DNA from: Veillonella montpellierensis DSM 17217 | GTDB taxonomy: Bacteria; Bacillota; Negativicutes; Veillonellales; Veillonellaceae | Reading direction: 5' to 3' | Length of the DNA: 64,000 nucleotides | Assembly: GCF_000426745.1 (NCBI RefSeq) | Contig: NZ_KE384563.1 | Location: 89,938-153,937 of the forward strand | Shown: positions 19,941-28,948 of the stretch, in pieces | How positions within the stretch are numbered: the stretch's first letter is position 1 | Layout of the letters: the number at the start of each line of letters is the position of its first letter | Translations under genes and position numbers: made by a program | Notes under the pieces: model-generated | The model's input: the letters and a program-made list of their open reading frames with translations, nothing else | The model's database searches: none | Told to the model about the DNA's origin: nothing

Positions 19941-22046
19941 ATGCTTAAAAAAAGAGCCTACAAGAACGTGTTGGCAGTTGCTGTGGTATCAACATTGATG
20001 GGGGCGGGAACCGCATGGGCCGCTACACCATCCAGTGATCATGTACCAAGTGTGGATACAACAACAGATCATAAAGCATTAAATAATGTGGATGTCATGG
20101 CGGCTATTACTGAAGCTCGTGGCAATGTAACGCCAATCGATGGAAAGCCAGCTAATGTAACGGTTGATAATTCTGCTTTATCTACAGCAGATACAGAAGT
20201 GGCGGTTATTGCTAAAACAACAGGTAAGACTGATTTGGAAAAAGCAAAAATGGAGGCTGCCTCTACAAAAGTTGTAGGCGTACAAGCAAAATATATCTCG
20301 GCGGTGACGGATGAATTGTTAACACCGTATGTGGGAAAAACAATAGCTTCTTTTTCCATAGATGGGGTTACTCAAGAAGCAGAGCAGGAATTGGTTGCTG
20401 GGTTGCATCAAAAAATTGGTGATGCCCTTAGTATTGATGGTGTAAAGAATGATATAGTATCTATCGGCAATCGAGGTATATTTTCGGAAGTAAATCCGAT
20501 TATAACGGTGATACCAGAAGGTGTTAAGATTACTTACAAAGTAACATCAAACCCTATCGTACACAGTGTTGCTTTTGAAGGAAACACTATTTACACAGAT
20601 GAAGCCTTAACTAATTATATGGCGTTAGAGCCAGGTAACATTCTTAATACGGTTACAGTGGGCGAAAAAATACAAGGTATTAATGCAGCCTATAATCGTG
20701 ATGGCTATATGTTAGCTCATGTATCAGGCATTCATGTGGATAAACAAGGCACTCTACATGTAGGCATTGTAGAAGGTATTGTGGAAGATATTACGACTGC
20801 TGGTAATAAGAAAACGAGAACGAAAGTTATTACTCGTGAATTCAATCAAAAAAAGGGCAAGCCTTTCAATAAATTCTTAGTACGCCGGTCGGTAGAAAAA
20901 GTGTACAACCTAGGATTTTTTGATGATGTTAATGTTCGATTGTTAGAAGGTAGCGATCCATCAAAAGTTATCCTTGAAACAGATGTACTAGAACGTAAAA
21001 CAGGAACTGTTACTATTGGTGCTGGTTATTCAGAATCAGATGGGTTAACAGGCATTTTAGAATTAGGGGAAGATAATTTACGTGGTACAGGCGATAAAGT
21101 TAAACTTCATTGGGAATATGGGGGATCTAATAAATACAAAAATTATCAAATCTCCTATTTACATCCATGGCTAGATGATAAAGCAACATCGTTAGGTGTG
21201 AATGTGTTTAGTCGTACGAATGAATACAATGACTATGATGCAAAAGGCGCAGCTGTTGCAGAATATAATAAGAAAACAACAGGATTTAATATATCCTTAG
21301 GCCGTCAAACGGGAGAATACACACGAGATTATTTAACGCTAGAAAGTCGTGACGATAAGTATATATTTGACCCTAAGAGTAACAGCGCGAATGGTTTTAT
21401 TTATACTAAAAACGGTGGGCCACAAGAAACTGAAACTACGCATGTGCCTAACCGAGGGTTCATGTTTAAAGATATGAATTATGTGGGTAAAAATTTTGGC
21501 CGCACGAATAGTATTACATGGCAGAAAATTTTTGACTCTCGTGACAATGTGTATGATGCTACACAAGGTAAGCGTTTATCGGCAGCAGTGCAGTGGGCTA
21601 CGCGTGTCCTAGGGGGGAACTTTAATTTCTGGAAATTCACTGGTGAAGCACGTTTCTACCATAAAGTAAGAAAATCACAAGTGATTGCACTTCGTGGTCG
21701 TATCGGTTGGATTCAAGGAAGTAGTCCATACTCTCAATTATTTACCTTGGGTGGTGCCGATTCATTGCGTGGCTATGAAGATGATCAACTTCGCGGTAAA
21801 AAAATGTACAATGCTACATTAGAATATCGTTTCCCTATTATTAAAAAAGTAAGTGGTGTATTATTTACTGATATCGGTAGTGCGTGGGATACATCTAATA
21901 TAATCTGGTATAAGGATACAAAGAGTTTTGAATACTCCTTTGGTGCCGGTGTTCGTGTTATTACGCCAATTGGACCAGTGAAACTTGATTATGGTATTGG
22001 GAAACATGATAAAAAATTCCATTTTAGCTTTGGTACACAATTCTAA
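19941..22046 (+). CDS. bamA: Outer-membrane assembly factor BamA (Omp85 family)
   Basis: The 701-residue protein has a signal peptide (cleavage near AWA-ATP), a low-complexity linker to about residue 110, and about three POTRA domains (residues about 130-370; for example the block NPIVHSVAFEGNTIYTDEAL). A C-terminal 16-strand barrel follows. The L-R-G-Y box in GGADSLRGYEDDQLRGKK corresponds to the VRGF motif in the lid loop of Omp85 proteins, and the chain ends in Phe. It folds and inserts outer-membrane proteins. AGGAGG precedes ATG 19941. Only three POTRAs instead of five and the Ala/Thr-rich N-terminal stretch differ from E. coli BamA. With tamB just upstream, a TamA-like role in addition is possible. 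Confidence 0.93.
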   Translation: MLKKRAYKNVLAVAVVSTLMGAGTAWAATPSSDHVPSVDTTTDHKALNNVDVMAAITEARGNVTPIDGKPANVTVDNSALSTADTEVAVIAKTTGKTDLEKAKMEAASTKVVGVQAKYISAVTDELLTPYVGKTIASFSIDGVTQEAEQELVAGLHQKIGDALSIDGVKNDIVSIGNRGIFSEVNPIITVIPEGVKITYKVTSNPIVHSVAFEGNTIYTDEALTNYMALEPGNILNTVTVGEKIQGINAAYNRDGYMLAHVSGIHVDKQGTLHVGIVEGIVEDITTAGNKKTRTKVITREFNQKKGKPFNKFLVRRSVEKVYNLGFFDDVNVRLLEGSDPSKVILETDVLERKTGTVTIGAGYSESDGLTGILELGEDNLRGTGDKVKLHWEYGGSNKYKNYQISYLHPWLDDKATSLGVNVFSRTNEYNDYDAKGAAVAEYNKKTTGFNISLGRQTGEYTRDYLTLESRDDKYIFDPKSNSANGFIYTKNGGPQETETTHVPNRGFMFKDMNYVGKNFGRTNSITWQKIFDSRDNVYDATQGKRLSAAVQWATRVLGGNFNFWKFTGEARFYHKVRKSQVIALRGRIGWIQGSSPYSQLFTLGGADSLRGYEDDQLRGKKMYNATLEYRFPIIKKVSGVLFTDIGSAWDTSNIIWYKDTKSFEYSFGAGVRVITPIGPVKLDYGIGKHDKKFHFSFGTQF

Positions 22047-22081
22047 TAGAAAAGTATGGTTAAGAAAGAAGGGCATGTAGT

Positions 22082-22567
22082 ATGATGCGATTGTTGGGCA
22101 ATAAAGCCAACGTAAAAGTTATTTCTGTAGTAGTAGCAGCTATTTTTATTATCGGTATTGGTGCATTAGCGTACACGCAGATGGCAGCACCTGCCTATGC
22201 GGCGTCAGAAAGTAATATCGGTGTCATTGATCAATCTAAACTATTGACTAATGATAGTCCTCTAGTAACTAATGCGGAAAAAGAATTTTCTGACTATCAA
22301 AATCAATTAAAGACAGAGTTCGAACAACAATCTGCTAACTTAGACGATCAGGGTAAACAAAAACTAAGTGCTCAGTTTAGGGATAAAATGCAAGCAAAAC
22401 AAGAAGAAATTCAAAAAGGCTTGCAAGATAAAGTGGCAGAGGCCTCTAAATCAGTAGCAGAAGCAAAAGGATTAACAGTTATTTTGGATAAACGTGCTGT
22501 GTTATATGGTGGCGTAGATGTAACTGAACAGGTAAGTAAAAAACTTTCTAGTGATGCTAGTAAATAA
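22082..22567 (+). CDS. OmpH/Skp family periplasmic chaperone, paralogue 1
   Basis: The 161-residue protein has a long signal sequence, with cleavage likely at AYA-ASE near residue 40. The mature part begins NIGVIDQSKLL, the usual OmpH strand, followed by a charged helical hairpin (about 60-130). It ends with the conserved sheet GLTVILDKRAVLYGGVDVTEQV. Skp-type trimers hold unfolded outer-membrane proteins on the way to BamA. It follows bamA by 35 bp and is the first of three different OmpH-like genes in a row; it appears to be the soluble periplasmic version. Confidence 0.88.
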   Translation: MMRLLGNKANVKVISVVVAAIFIIGIGALAYTQMAAPAYAASESNIGVIDQSKLLTNDSPLVTNAEKEFSDYQNQLKTEFEQQSANLDDQGKQKLSAQFRDKMQAKQEEIQKGLQDKVAEASKSVAEAKGLTVILDKRAVLYGGVDVTEQVSKKLSSDASK

Positions 22568-22681
22568 TATAAAAAAATAATGTATATTGTGAGCGATGGA
22601 ATCTAGCAGACATACAGAAATTGTATAGCTATGATTTCATCGCTTAACTTACACATATGAATGATAGAGGGGAGGGATTGT

Positions 22682-23659
22682 GTGCGACGTACATATCGTT
22701 GGATTCTAGTAGGCCTTATCGTAGTAGGCGCTCTGTTAGGAGGTTACGGAATTCGACATTTTTTAGTACACCATGAGCCTACCGCTTCTTCTGTTACTAA
22801 AGTCGGCATTGTTCATCTGGATAAACTTATCGAAATCAATCCATCCTATCAAGAATATATACAGGCAAAGCATGAATTAGAAGAGTTAAAACAACAATAT
22901 GTAAATGAGCAAGGCACATTGAATGCCAAGGCGAATGTACAATCATCACAGTTGGCGGCGATTGCGAGTGATTCTGCTTTTATACAGTCGTTAAATGATG
23001 AACTGCAAGCAAAAATTAAAGTAAAAGAAGATACGTTAAATGCAGATATGCAGCGACAACGACAAGCTTTGCTAGCTAAGTATTTACAAAACCATACATC
23101 GACAGCAACGGACATTGATTTACGCATTGTTAATTTACAATTAGATTTAGTAAGTCGTGTACAACGGGTTCCTCTTAATCAAGAAGATGCTAAACAAATC
23201 GCTGATGAAAAATCAGCTAAGGAATTAGAACTGAAACGACTATTAGCACAGAGAGGACCGGCTATCGAACGTGATATACAGCGTATACATGAGCAAGTCG
23301 ACGCAGAACTAAAACCGATGCAAGTAAAAAAACAACAGGAACTAGAAGCCTATGCGAGCACCTTGCGTGCAGAACTTATTCGTAAGCGTGATGGTCATAT
23401 AGAAGAACAAGCTCGTATGGTTATGAGTCACAACGATTTACCATCACCTGTTGAATGGAGTGGTCAATGGACTAAGCGAATACAGGACAAAGAAGCAGAA
23501 GTAAATTCTTTACATGAAGCAATTTTAGAAGATATTGAAATGCGTGTAGCGGTTATAGCTCAAGAAAAAGGACTTGACCTTGTTCTTACTGATGAAGTGA
23601 GTAATAATAAGGGTATAGATATTACCGATGAACTGATTGCTACCTACAAGGATACATAA
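22682..23659 (+). CDS. OmpH/Skp-like protein, paralogue 2, membrane-anchored
   Basis: The 325-residue protein is about twice the usual OmpH length. A basic N-terminus and one hydrophobic helix (WILVGLIVVGALLGGYGI) with no clear cleavage site suggest an inner-membrane anchor. KVGIVHLDKLIEINPSY matches the OmpH entry strand, a long Gln/Lys/Glu-rich coiled coil follows (about 60-270), and the chain ends with the OmpH exit motif GLDLVLTDEVSNNKGIDITDEL. The start is GTG 22682, six bases after GGGGAGGG; the frame is open to ATG 22661, but that codon lies in front of the ribosome-binding site. A tethered holdase is my inference. Confidence 0.8.
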   Translation: MRRTYRWILVGLIVVGALLGGYGIRHFLVHHEPTASSVTKVGIVHLDKLIEINPSYQEYIQAKHELEELKQQYVNEQGTLNAKANVQSSQLAAIASDSAFIQSLNDELQAKIKVKEDTLNADMQRQRQALLAKYLQNHTSTATDIDLRIVNLQLDLVSRVQRVPLNQEDAKQIADEKSAKELELKRLLAQRGPAIERDIQRIHEQVDAELKPMQVKKQQELEAYASTLRAELIRKRDGHIEEQARMVMSHNDLPSPVEWSGQWTKRIQDKEAEVNSLHEAILEDIEMRVAVIAQEKGLDLVLTDEVSNNKGIDITDELIATYKDT

Positions 23660-23674
23660 AAGGAGTATAGATAG

Positions 23675-24175
23675 ATGAATAAACGTTATAGCAAATTAAT
23701 GATCTTAGGCGCCATGATGATGGGTGTAGTATCTGTGGCTGGCTGTGGACACCAAGATAAAATTGGTTATATTGACAGTAATAAAGTGATTGCAGAAAGT
23801 ACAAAAGGTCAAGAAATCACACAGAAATTAAATGCAAAACATCAAGAAATTATGGGAAAAATAAAAGCGGCGGAAGATTCTCAAAATCAAGAAGAAATTC
23901 AAAAAGCCTATGCGGCAGCAGATCAAGAATACCAAATTTATGCAAAAGCTATGAAGAATGATTTACAAACCTATATGGAACGCAATATCGGCGAAGTGGC
24001 GAAAGAACAAGGTGTAACAGTGGTAGTTGATAAAAATGCTGTCGGTGGCGGTGGTGTAGATGTAACCGATGCATTATTAAAAAAGATTGGCACAGCTAAG
24101 CCAGCAGCTGATGCATCGACGTCTACAGCACCAGCAGATACGGGCTCTACAGAGAATAGTCAACCAGCACAATAA
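23675..24175 (+). CDS. OmpH/Skp-like lipoprotein, paralogue 3
   Basis: The 166-residue protein has a lipoprotein signal with lipobox VAGC (Cys near residue 24). It then shows the OmpH core: KIGYIDSNKVIAES, a charged helical hairpin and the exit motif GVTVVVDKNAVGGGGVDVTDALL. A low-complexity Ala/Thr/Ser/Pro tail ends the chain. The lipid anchor should place it at a membrane surface of the periplasm. It starts 15 bp after paralogue 2 and is followed 25 bp later by lpxD, so all belong to one operon with bamA. Confidence 0.85.
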   Translation: MNKRYSKLMILGAMMMGVVSVAGCGHQDKIGYIDSNKVIAESTKGQEITQKLNAKHQEIMGKIKAAEDSQNQEEIQKAYAAADQEYQIYAKAMKNDLQTYMERNIGEVAKEQGVTVVVDKNAVGGGGVDVTDALLKKIGTAKPAADASTSTAPADTGSTENSQPAQ

Positions 24176-24200
24176 TAGTCAATAGAAAGGAGCATATTAG

Positions 24201-25232
24201 GTGGAACACACGATATATTCATTAGCGCAAGCTGTTAGCGGACGAGTGGTAGGTGATGGAAATACCCTTATCTATGATACACGAAGCTTAGAACAAGCAG
24301 TAGAAGGAACAATTACATTTGCTATTGGTGAATATGTAGAGTATGTACCGCAAGTGAAAGCGAGCGCTGTTATCGTAGAAAAGGCTATACCAGAGGCACC
24401 TATGACACAAATTGTCGTGCCTAATGCCAAAGTGGCATTTGCCCGTATTCTTGAACTATTTCATCCACCTGTTATTATTGATCGCGTGGTGCATCCTACG
24501 GCGGTGATTGGCGATCATGTAAAGATGGGAAAAAATGTGGCGATTGGTGCCTATGCGGTCATTGCTGATAATGTGACTATCGGTGATAACGTCACTATTT
24601 ACCCTCACACATATATTGGACATAATAGTCGAATTGGAGACGATACGACTATTTATACAGGCGCTATCATTCATGAGAACTGTGTGCTTGGTCAGCGTGT
24701 CGTTATACGAGCTAATGCTGTTATTGGTGGAGAAGGGTTTGGCTTTGCCACTGAAAATGGTAAACATCGACACATTCCTCAAGTGGGTAATGTTATATTA
24801 GAAGATGATGTGGAAGTGGGTTCTTGCACGTGTATTGATAATGCTACTATGGGATCTACCATGGTTCGTAGAGGCACTAAAATTGATAATTTAGTACATT
24901 TGGGTCATAATGTTGAAATTGGGGAAGATTGTTTCATCATTGCACAAGTGGGAATTGCTGGTAGTGCTAAATGTGGTAATCATGTTACATTTGCTGGACA
25001 AACTGGATGTACGGGGCATATAACTATTGGCGATAATGTTACATTTGCCGCAAAAACTGGGATTATAGGAAATGTGCCATCCGATGGTGTTTATGCAGGA
25101 TTTCCTATGCGACCTCATAAACAATGGCTGAAAGTAGCAGCCTATGAAAATCGCCTACCAGAAATGGCGAAAATGATTAAGCAATTACAAAAAGAAGTGG
25201 AACAATTAAAAGCAAAGAAAGAGGATAAGTAA
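24201..25232 (+). CDS. lpxD: UDP-3-O-acylglucosamine N-acyltransferase
   Basis: The 343-residue protein has an N-terminal uridine-binding domain (TIYSLAQAVSGRVVGDGN; DTRSLEQA) and then a left-handed beta-helix of hexapeptide repeats (IGDHV/MGKNVAIGAYAVIADNVTIGDNV...). It closes with a C-terminal helix rich in Lys/Glu. His236 in HLGHNVEIG corresponds to the catalytic His of E. coli LpxD. It adds the second acyl chain, using acyl-ACP, to UDP-3-O-acylglucosamine in lipid A synthesis. The start is GTG 24201 after AAAGGAG. Confidence 0.95.
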   Translation: MEHTIYSLAQAVSGRVVGDGNTLIYDTRSLEQAVEGTITFAIGEYVEYVPQVKASAVIVEKAIPEAPMTQIVVPNAKVAFARILELFHPPVIIDRVVHPTAVIGDHVKMGKNVAIGAYAVIADNVTIGDNVTIYPHTYIGHNSRIGDDTTIYTGAIIHENCVLGQRVVIRANAVIGGEGFGFATENGKHRHIPQVGNVILEDDVEVGSCTCIDNATMGSTMVRRGTKIDNLVHLGHNVEIGEDCFIIAQVGIAGSAKCGNHVTFAGQTGCTGHITIGDNVTFAAKTGIIGNVPSDGVYAGFPMRPHKQWLKVAAYENRLPEMAKMIKQLQKEVEQLKAKKEDK

Positions 25233-25238
25233 TACTCT

Positions 25239-26141
25239 ATGTATAGGTTTATGAAACTATTAAGTGCTTTTATTTGCATATTGCCCACAAGTTTGCAATA
25301 TGCATTAGGCTCATTATTAGGGGAAATTATTTGGTTACTTTTACCACCTAAACGTCGTAAATTGGCGATTGCTCAAATTTTGTTTTGTCGTATTACGGAA
25401 GATAAACGAGAAGCTGCGCGTATTGCTAAGGCTAGTACGACTCGGTTTGGTAATATGATCATCGATGTGTTGCGATTTCCAGAAATTAAAGATGGTCAAT
25501 ATAGAGACATGATTCGATTTGAAGGACGTGAGCATTTAGATGATGCATTGGCATTAGGGAAAGGAGCTATCATTCTGTCCCTACATAGTGGCAACTGGGA
25601 ACTCCTTGGTGGCGTATTAGCGTCGGAAGGCTATCCGTTGATTTCTGTAGCGATGCAACAAGATGGTGGTGCCGATCGATTTATCAATGAATATCGAGCA
25701 CTTATGCATCAACATGTAACGTATAAAACTGGGGTTCGAGAAATGATCGCTGAATTAAAAAAAGGCTCATTTATCGGCTTACTTATGGATCAGGACCCTG
25801 CGCATACAGGTGTTCTAGCACCTCTATTTGGCTATGAAACATTAACGGCTACAGGGGCCGCTTCATTGGCTCGTATGCAAGATTGTCCTATTATACCAGT
25901 AACGATTCACTATGATTGTTTTGAAAAAAAACATATTATTAACGTAGACCCACTGATCTATGCAGAGCATACGGACGATAAGAAACGGGATATCGTGGTG
26001 ACAACAGTAGCGTTAAATGAAATTATTGAAGACCATATCCGTCGATATCCAGAAGATTGGTTTTGGCTTCATAATCGTTGGAAATGGACTCGTCGCAAAT
26101 ATGCCGGTAAAATTGAAACACCACCTGATCCTATGATATAA
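25239..26141 (+). CDS. Lipid A biosynthesis late acyltransferase (LpxL/HtrB family), copy 1
   Basis: The 300-residue membrane-associated acyltransferase has an N-terminal hydrophobic helix. Its H-x4-E catalytic motif is LSLHSGNWELLG (His116, Glu121), followed by a KxG-type segment KTGVREMIAELKKG, then LLMDQDPAHTGVLAPLFGYE and the C-terminal PEDWFWLHNRWK typical of LpxL/LpxM. It adds a secondary acyl chain to Kdo-lipid A at the inner membrane. It is 6 bp after lpxD. A second member lies at 38400; which one is LpxL-like and which LpxM-like cannot be decided from sequence. Confidence 0.9.
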   Translation: MYRFMKLLSAFICILPTSLQYALGSLLGEIIWLLLPPKRRKLAIAQILFCRITEDKREAARIAKASTTRFGNMIIDVLRFPEIKDGQYRDMIRFEGREHLDDALALGKGAIILSLHSGNWELLGGVLASEGYPLISVAMQQDGGADRFINEYRALMHQHVTYKTGVREMIAELKKGSFIGLLMDQDPAHTGVLAPLFGYETLTATGAASLARMQDCPIIPVTIHYDCFEKKHIINVDPLIYAEHTDDKKRDIVVTTVALNEIIEDHIRRYPEDWFWLHNRWKWTRRKYAGKIETPPDPMI

Positions 26142-26148
26142 TCCTTTC

Positions 26149-26178
26149 TTGTAAAAGACTAGGTGAATACTGTATAAT
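26149..26178 (+). promoter_or_regulatory. Promoter for lpxC-fabZ-lpxA
   Basis: TTGTAA (26149-26154) and TATAAT (26173-26178) are spaced by 18 bp, about 50 bp ahead of lpxC and directly after the acyltransferase stop. It would allow lpxC, the committed step, to be expressed apart from the bamA operon. Confidence 0.55.
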
Positions 26179-26226
26179 ACATATTGGATTATACTAGTGA
26201 TTAAACATATTAGAAAGGAGGCCCTC

Positions 26227-27063
26227 ATGATACTGCATGAAAAGACATTAAAAAAGTCAATTCAGTATAAGGGAGCCGGACTTCATAGTGGTGCGCCTGT
26301 TACGATGGAGTTTAAACCTGCAAAAGAACGTACAGGGATATTATTTGTACGGACTGATTTAGAAGGATGCCCATCTGTTAAGGCGAATATACAATATGTG
26401 ACGAATACTATGAGAGCTACTACATTGGAAGATGGATTAGCTAAAGTATTTACCATTGAACATGTAATGGCTGCCTTTAATGCCATGGAAATTGATAATT
26501 GTATCGTTGAAATGAACTCTCCTGAACCTGCAGTGGCAGATGGGGGTAGTGCTACCTTCGTATCATTAATTAAAGAGGCCGGCATAGTAGAACAAGAAAT
26601 AAAGCGATTAGTGTATTCGGTAAAACGAGCACATACGGTATATGATGCAGATAAATTTATTGCCATTGTACCTTATGATGGACTACGTGTTACCTTTACA
26701 TCTATTAATCAACATCCATTATTAGGGACACAGCACGCGGACTTTGAGATTACTCCAGCTACCTTTGAAAAAGAAATTGCCCCAGCGAGAACGATTGGAT
26801 TCTTGCGAGAATTAGAACAGTTGCAAGCCATGGGATTGGCAAAAGGTGGCACCTTAGAAAATGCACTGGTCTATGATGATACACAGTGTTTGTCAGTACC
26901 TAAATTTGAAGATGAATTAGTGCGACATAAAATATTGGATATTTTAGGGGACTTATATTTATTAGGCCCTATACAGGGGCATATTATTGCCGTGAAATCG
27001 AGCCATGAATTAAACTCTCGATTATCTAGGAGTATTTTGGAAGAAATTATGGAGGACCAGTAA
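26227..27063 (+). CDS. lpxC: UDP-3-O-acyl-N-acetylglucosamine deacetylase
   Basis: The 278-residue zinc amidase catalyses the committed step of lipid A synthesis. Zinc ligands are visible: His79 in IEHVMAA, and His234 and Asp238 in RHKILDILGD. His260 in SSHELNSRL is the catalytic acid position. Two beta-alpha-alpha-beta repeats are present at normal length. The start is ATG 26227 after AAAGGAGG; an in-frame codon at 26197 is upstream of that site. fabZ begins 2 bp after the stop. In enterobacteria LpxC level is set by FtsH proteolysis; no such signal can be judged here. Confidence 0.96.
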   Translation: MILHEKTLKKSIQYKGAGLHSGAPVTMEFKPAKERTGILFVRTDLEGCPSVKANIQYVTNTMRATTLEDGLAKVFTIEHVMAAFNAMEIDNCIVEMNSPEPAVADGGSATFVSLIKEAGIVEQEIKRLVYSVKRAHTVYDADKFIAIVPYDGLRVTFTSINQHPLLGTQHADFEITPATFEKEIAPARTIGFLRELEQLQAMGLAKGGTLENALVYDDTQCLSVPKFEDELVRHKILDILGDLYLLGPIQGHIIAVKSSHELNSRLSRSILEEIMEDQ

Positions 27064-27065
27064 CC

Positions 27066-27500
27066 ATGATATTAACTGTCGAAGAAATTATGGAAATTTT
27101 ACCACATCGTTATCCGATGTTATTAGTGGACAAGGTTATCGAATTAGAACCTATGAAACGAGCAGTGGGAATTAAAAATGCTACATTTAATGAAGGTTTC
27201 TTCCAAGGACACTTTCCAGGCAATCCAATTATGCCAGGTGTATTGATTACCGAAGCTATCGCACAAGTCGGCGGATTAGCATTGTTATATCCAGAAGAAA
27301 ATCGTGGACTTACACCAGTATTTACAGGCATTGATAAAGTACGTTTTCGCCATCCTGTTAAACCAGGTGATACGGTTCGTTTAGAAGCAGAAATTGTGAA
27401 AACTAAAGGAAAAATGGGGAAAGTGGCAGGTCGTGCATTAGTGGATGGTAAATTATGTGCTAGTGGTGAATATATGTTTGCCTTGGTAACTAAAGGTTAA
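27066..27500 (+). CDS. fabZ: 3-hydroxyacyl-ACP dehydratase
   Basis: The 144-residue hotdog-fold dehydratase has its active-site His49 in GHFPGNPIMPGV and Glu63 in ITEAIAQ, with the opening ILPHRYPMLLVD. It dehydrates 3-hydroxyacyl-ACP in fatty acid elongation. It competes with LpxA and LpxD for the same hydroxyacyl-ACP, and this is why it is so often found beside lpx genes. It is coupled to lpxC (2 bp gap) and is 90 bp ahead of lpxA. Confidence 0.96.
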   Translation: MILTVEEIMEILPHRYPMLLVDKVIELEPMKRAVGIKNATFNEGFFQGHFPGNPIMPGVLITEAIAQVGGLALLYPEENRGLTPVFTGIDKVRFRHPVKPGDTVRLEAEIVKTKGKMGKVAGRALVDGKLCASGEYMFALVTKG

Positions 27501-27590
27501 TTCTTGAAATAGATGAGCATATAGTTATTACTATATCTACTGTTCAAGTAGTATTAGTAATGAGAACTAGATAGTAAGGAGTTGACATTT

Positions 27591-28403
27591 ATGATAGTAG
27601 TAGGCATGGAACATGCTGATTCTAATATACATCCGACGGCCGTTATACATCCAAATGCCAAATTAGAAAAAGGGATAATCGTAGGACCAGGAGCTGTTAT
27701 TGGCGAACATGTGGTGATTGGTGAAGACACAAAAATTGGGGCTAATGCTGTGATTGGTGGCTGGACTACTATTGGTAAACGCTGTGAAATTTATCCGAAT
27801 GCGGCTATCGGCTTAGAACCACAAGATTTAAAATTTAAAGGGGAAAAAAGCTATTGCAATATTGGCGATGATACTGTTATTCGTGAATGTGTAACGATTA
27901 GCCGTGCTACAGGTGAAGGTGAAGAAACACGAGTAGGTAATAATTGCTTGTTTCAAGCTTGCACGCATGTGGCTCATAATTGTATTGTAGGTAATCATGT
28001 CATTATGAGTAATTGCGCAGGATTAGCAGGTCACGCCATTGTAGAAGACCGCGTTGTTATTGGAGGACTTGCAGGCATTCATCAATTTGTAAAAATCGGA
28101 CGCAATGCGATGGTTGGTGGCATGGCAAAAGTGGTACAAGATGTACCGCCTTATGTGATTGCCGATGGTCAACCAGCTCGCGTCATCGGTTTAAATTCGG
28201 TAGGCCTATCACGGGCAGGTATTTCTGAAGAAATTCGTCGCGATTTAAAGCAAGCTTTTCGCATTATTTATCGCTCTGGCTTTGGACTAACTCGTGCCAT
28301 TGAAGAAATGGAATTACAACTTAATTCGTCGGTGGAATTAGAAAATTTATTGCGCTTTTTGCGGAACGCTGATCGTGGTATTATGCGTACTCGCCGATCA
28401 TAA
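27591..28403 (+). CDS. lpxA: UDP-N-acetylglucosamine O-acyltransferase
   Basis: The 270-residue trimeric enzyme starts lipid A synthesis by adding 3-hydroxyacyl to UDP-GlcNAc. A left-handed beta-helix of hexapeptides (IHPTAVIHPNAKLEKGIIVGPG...) covers about 190 residues, and a helical C-terminal domain follows. His129 in HVAHNCIVG matches the catalytic His125 of E. coli LpxA. ATG 27591 lies nine bases after TAAGGAG; TTG 27582 is too close to the site, and ATG 27606 would remove a few non-conserved residues. A terminator follows. Confidence 0.95.
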   Translation: MIVVGMEHADSNIHPTAVIHPNAKLEKGIIVGPGAVIGEHVVIGEDTKIGANAVIGGWTTIGKRCEIYPNAAIGLEPQDLKFKGEKSYCNIGDDTVIRECVTISRATGEGEETRVGNNCLFQACTHVAHNCIVGNHVIMSNCAGLAGHAIVEDRVVIGGLAGIHQFVKIGRNAMVGGMAKVVQDVPPYVIADGQPARVIGLNSVGLSRAGISEEIRRDLKQAFRIIYRSGFGLTRAIEEMELQLNSSVELENLLRFLRNADRGIMRTRRS

Positions 28404-28417
28404 GTCGTAGTAACAAG

Positions 28418-28446
28418 AGGGACTGTAAGATTACAGCCCCTTTTTT
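28418..28446 (+). terminator. Rho-independent terminator after lpxA
   Basis: GGGACTGTAA and TTACAGCCCC pair with one A-C mismatch around a short loop and run straight into six T, 15 bp past the lpxA stop. It ends the lpxC-fabZ-lpxA unit. Confidence 0.8.
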
Positions 28447-28948
28447 ATGTGTACTGATGGAATCAATACAATGTTTATGACGTATTTACTAATTTGGATA
28501 ACATGATAAGGTGAGAGAAGTTATAGAAAGACGGAAAACGTTGCATGGATGGAACGGATTAGACGCAAAAATGACAGAATACATGCAAACTAGGAAGTAA
28601 GTTATAACACTAAGAGCATAGATGTCTTTAAAAGTTAACCAGTTTTCTTAGAATACGTATCTATGTGGCACATATGTGCTAATAAGTATGCTCAAAATCT
28701 GTAATTATTTTATGAGACACTGTGTGCTGATAGGTAAGAGAGAGTAACTCTGTTTATAATTGTATAAGACATGAAATGAATGAAATATATCGATATGAAA
28801 ATCTTGGATTAGCAGATTGATGACGCGATGAAAATGGTTGTTAAGCCTTGATTTAATTGAATTAATCGGTATTTTATAGTACAATAAAATGTATCTATAC
28901 TATAGAATAGGACGATAAGAAATAACCATAGAGTAGGAGGAATATGTA
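28447..28948. other. Intergenic region before lpxI, about 500 bp
   Basis: No coding sequence is recognised. A perfect 12-bp palindrome GCACATATGTGC lies at 28668-28679 and could be a protein-binding site. A good promoter is at 28857-28885. The rest shows no recognisable structure. Confidence 0.5.
28857..28885 (+). promoter_or_regulatory. Promoter of the lpxI-lptF operon
   Basis: TTGAAT (28857-28862) and TACAAT (28880-28885) have the ideal 17-bp spacing and sit 63 bp before lpxI. It is the only good promoter before a run of fourteen closely packed genes. Confidence 0.65.

Noticed and set aside
22661..22681. ATG 22661 as start of the second OmpH-like gene
   Set aside because: The GGGGAGGG ribosome-binding site lies after this ATG and fits GTG 22682 instead.
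28013..28228. Second plus-strand frame of 71 codons inside lpxA
   Set aside because: It is Arg/Cys/Ser-rich, the usual out-of-frame shadow of a hexapeptide-repeat gene, with no ribosome-binding site.
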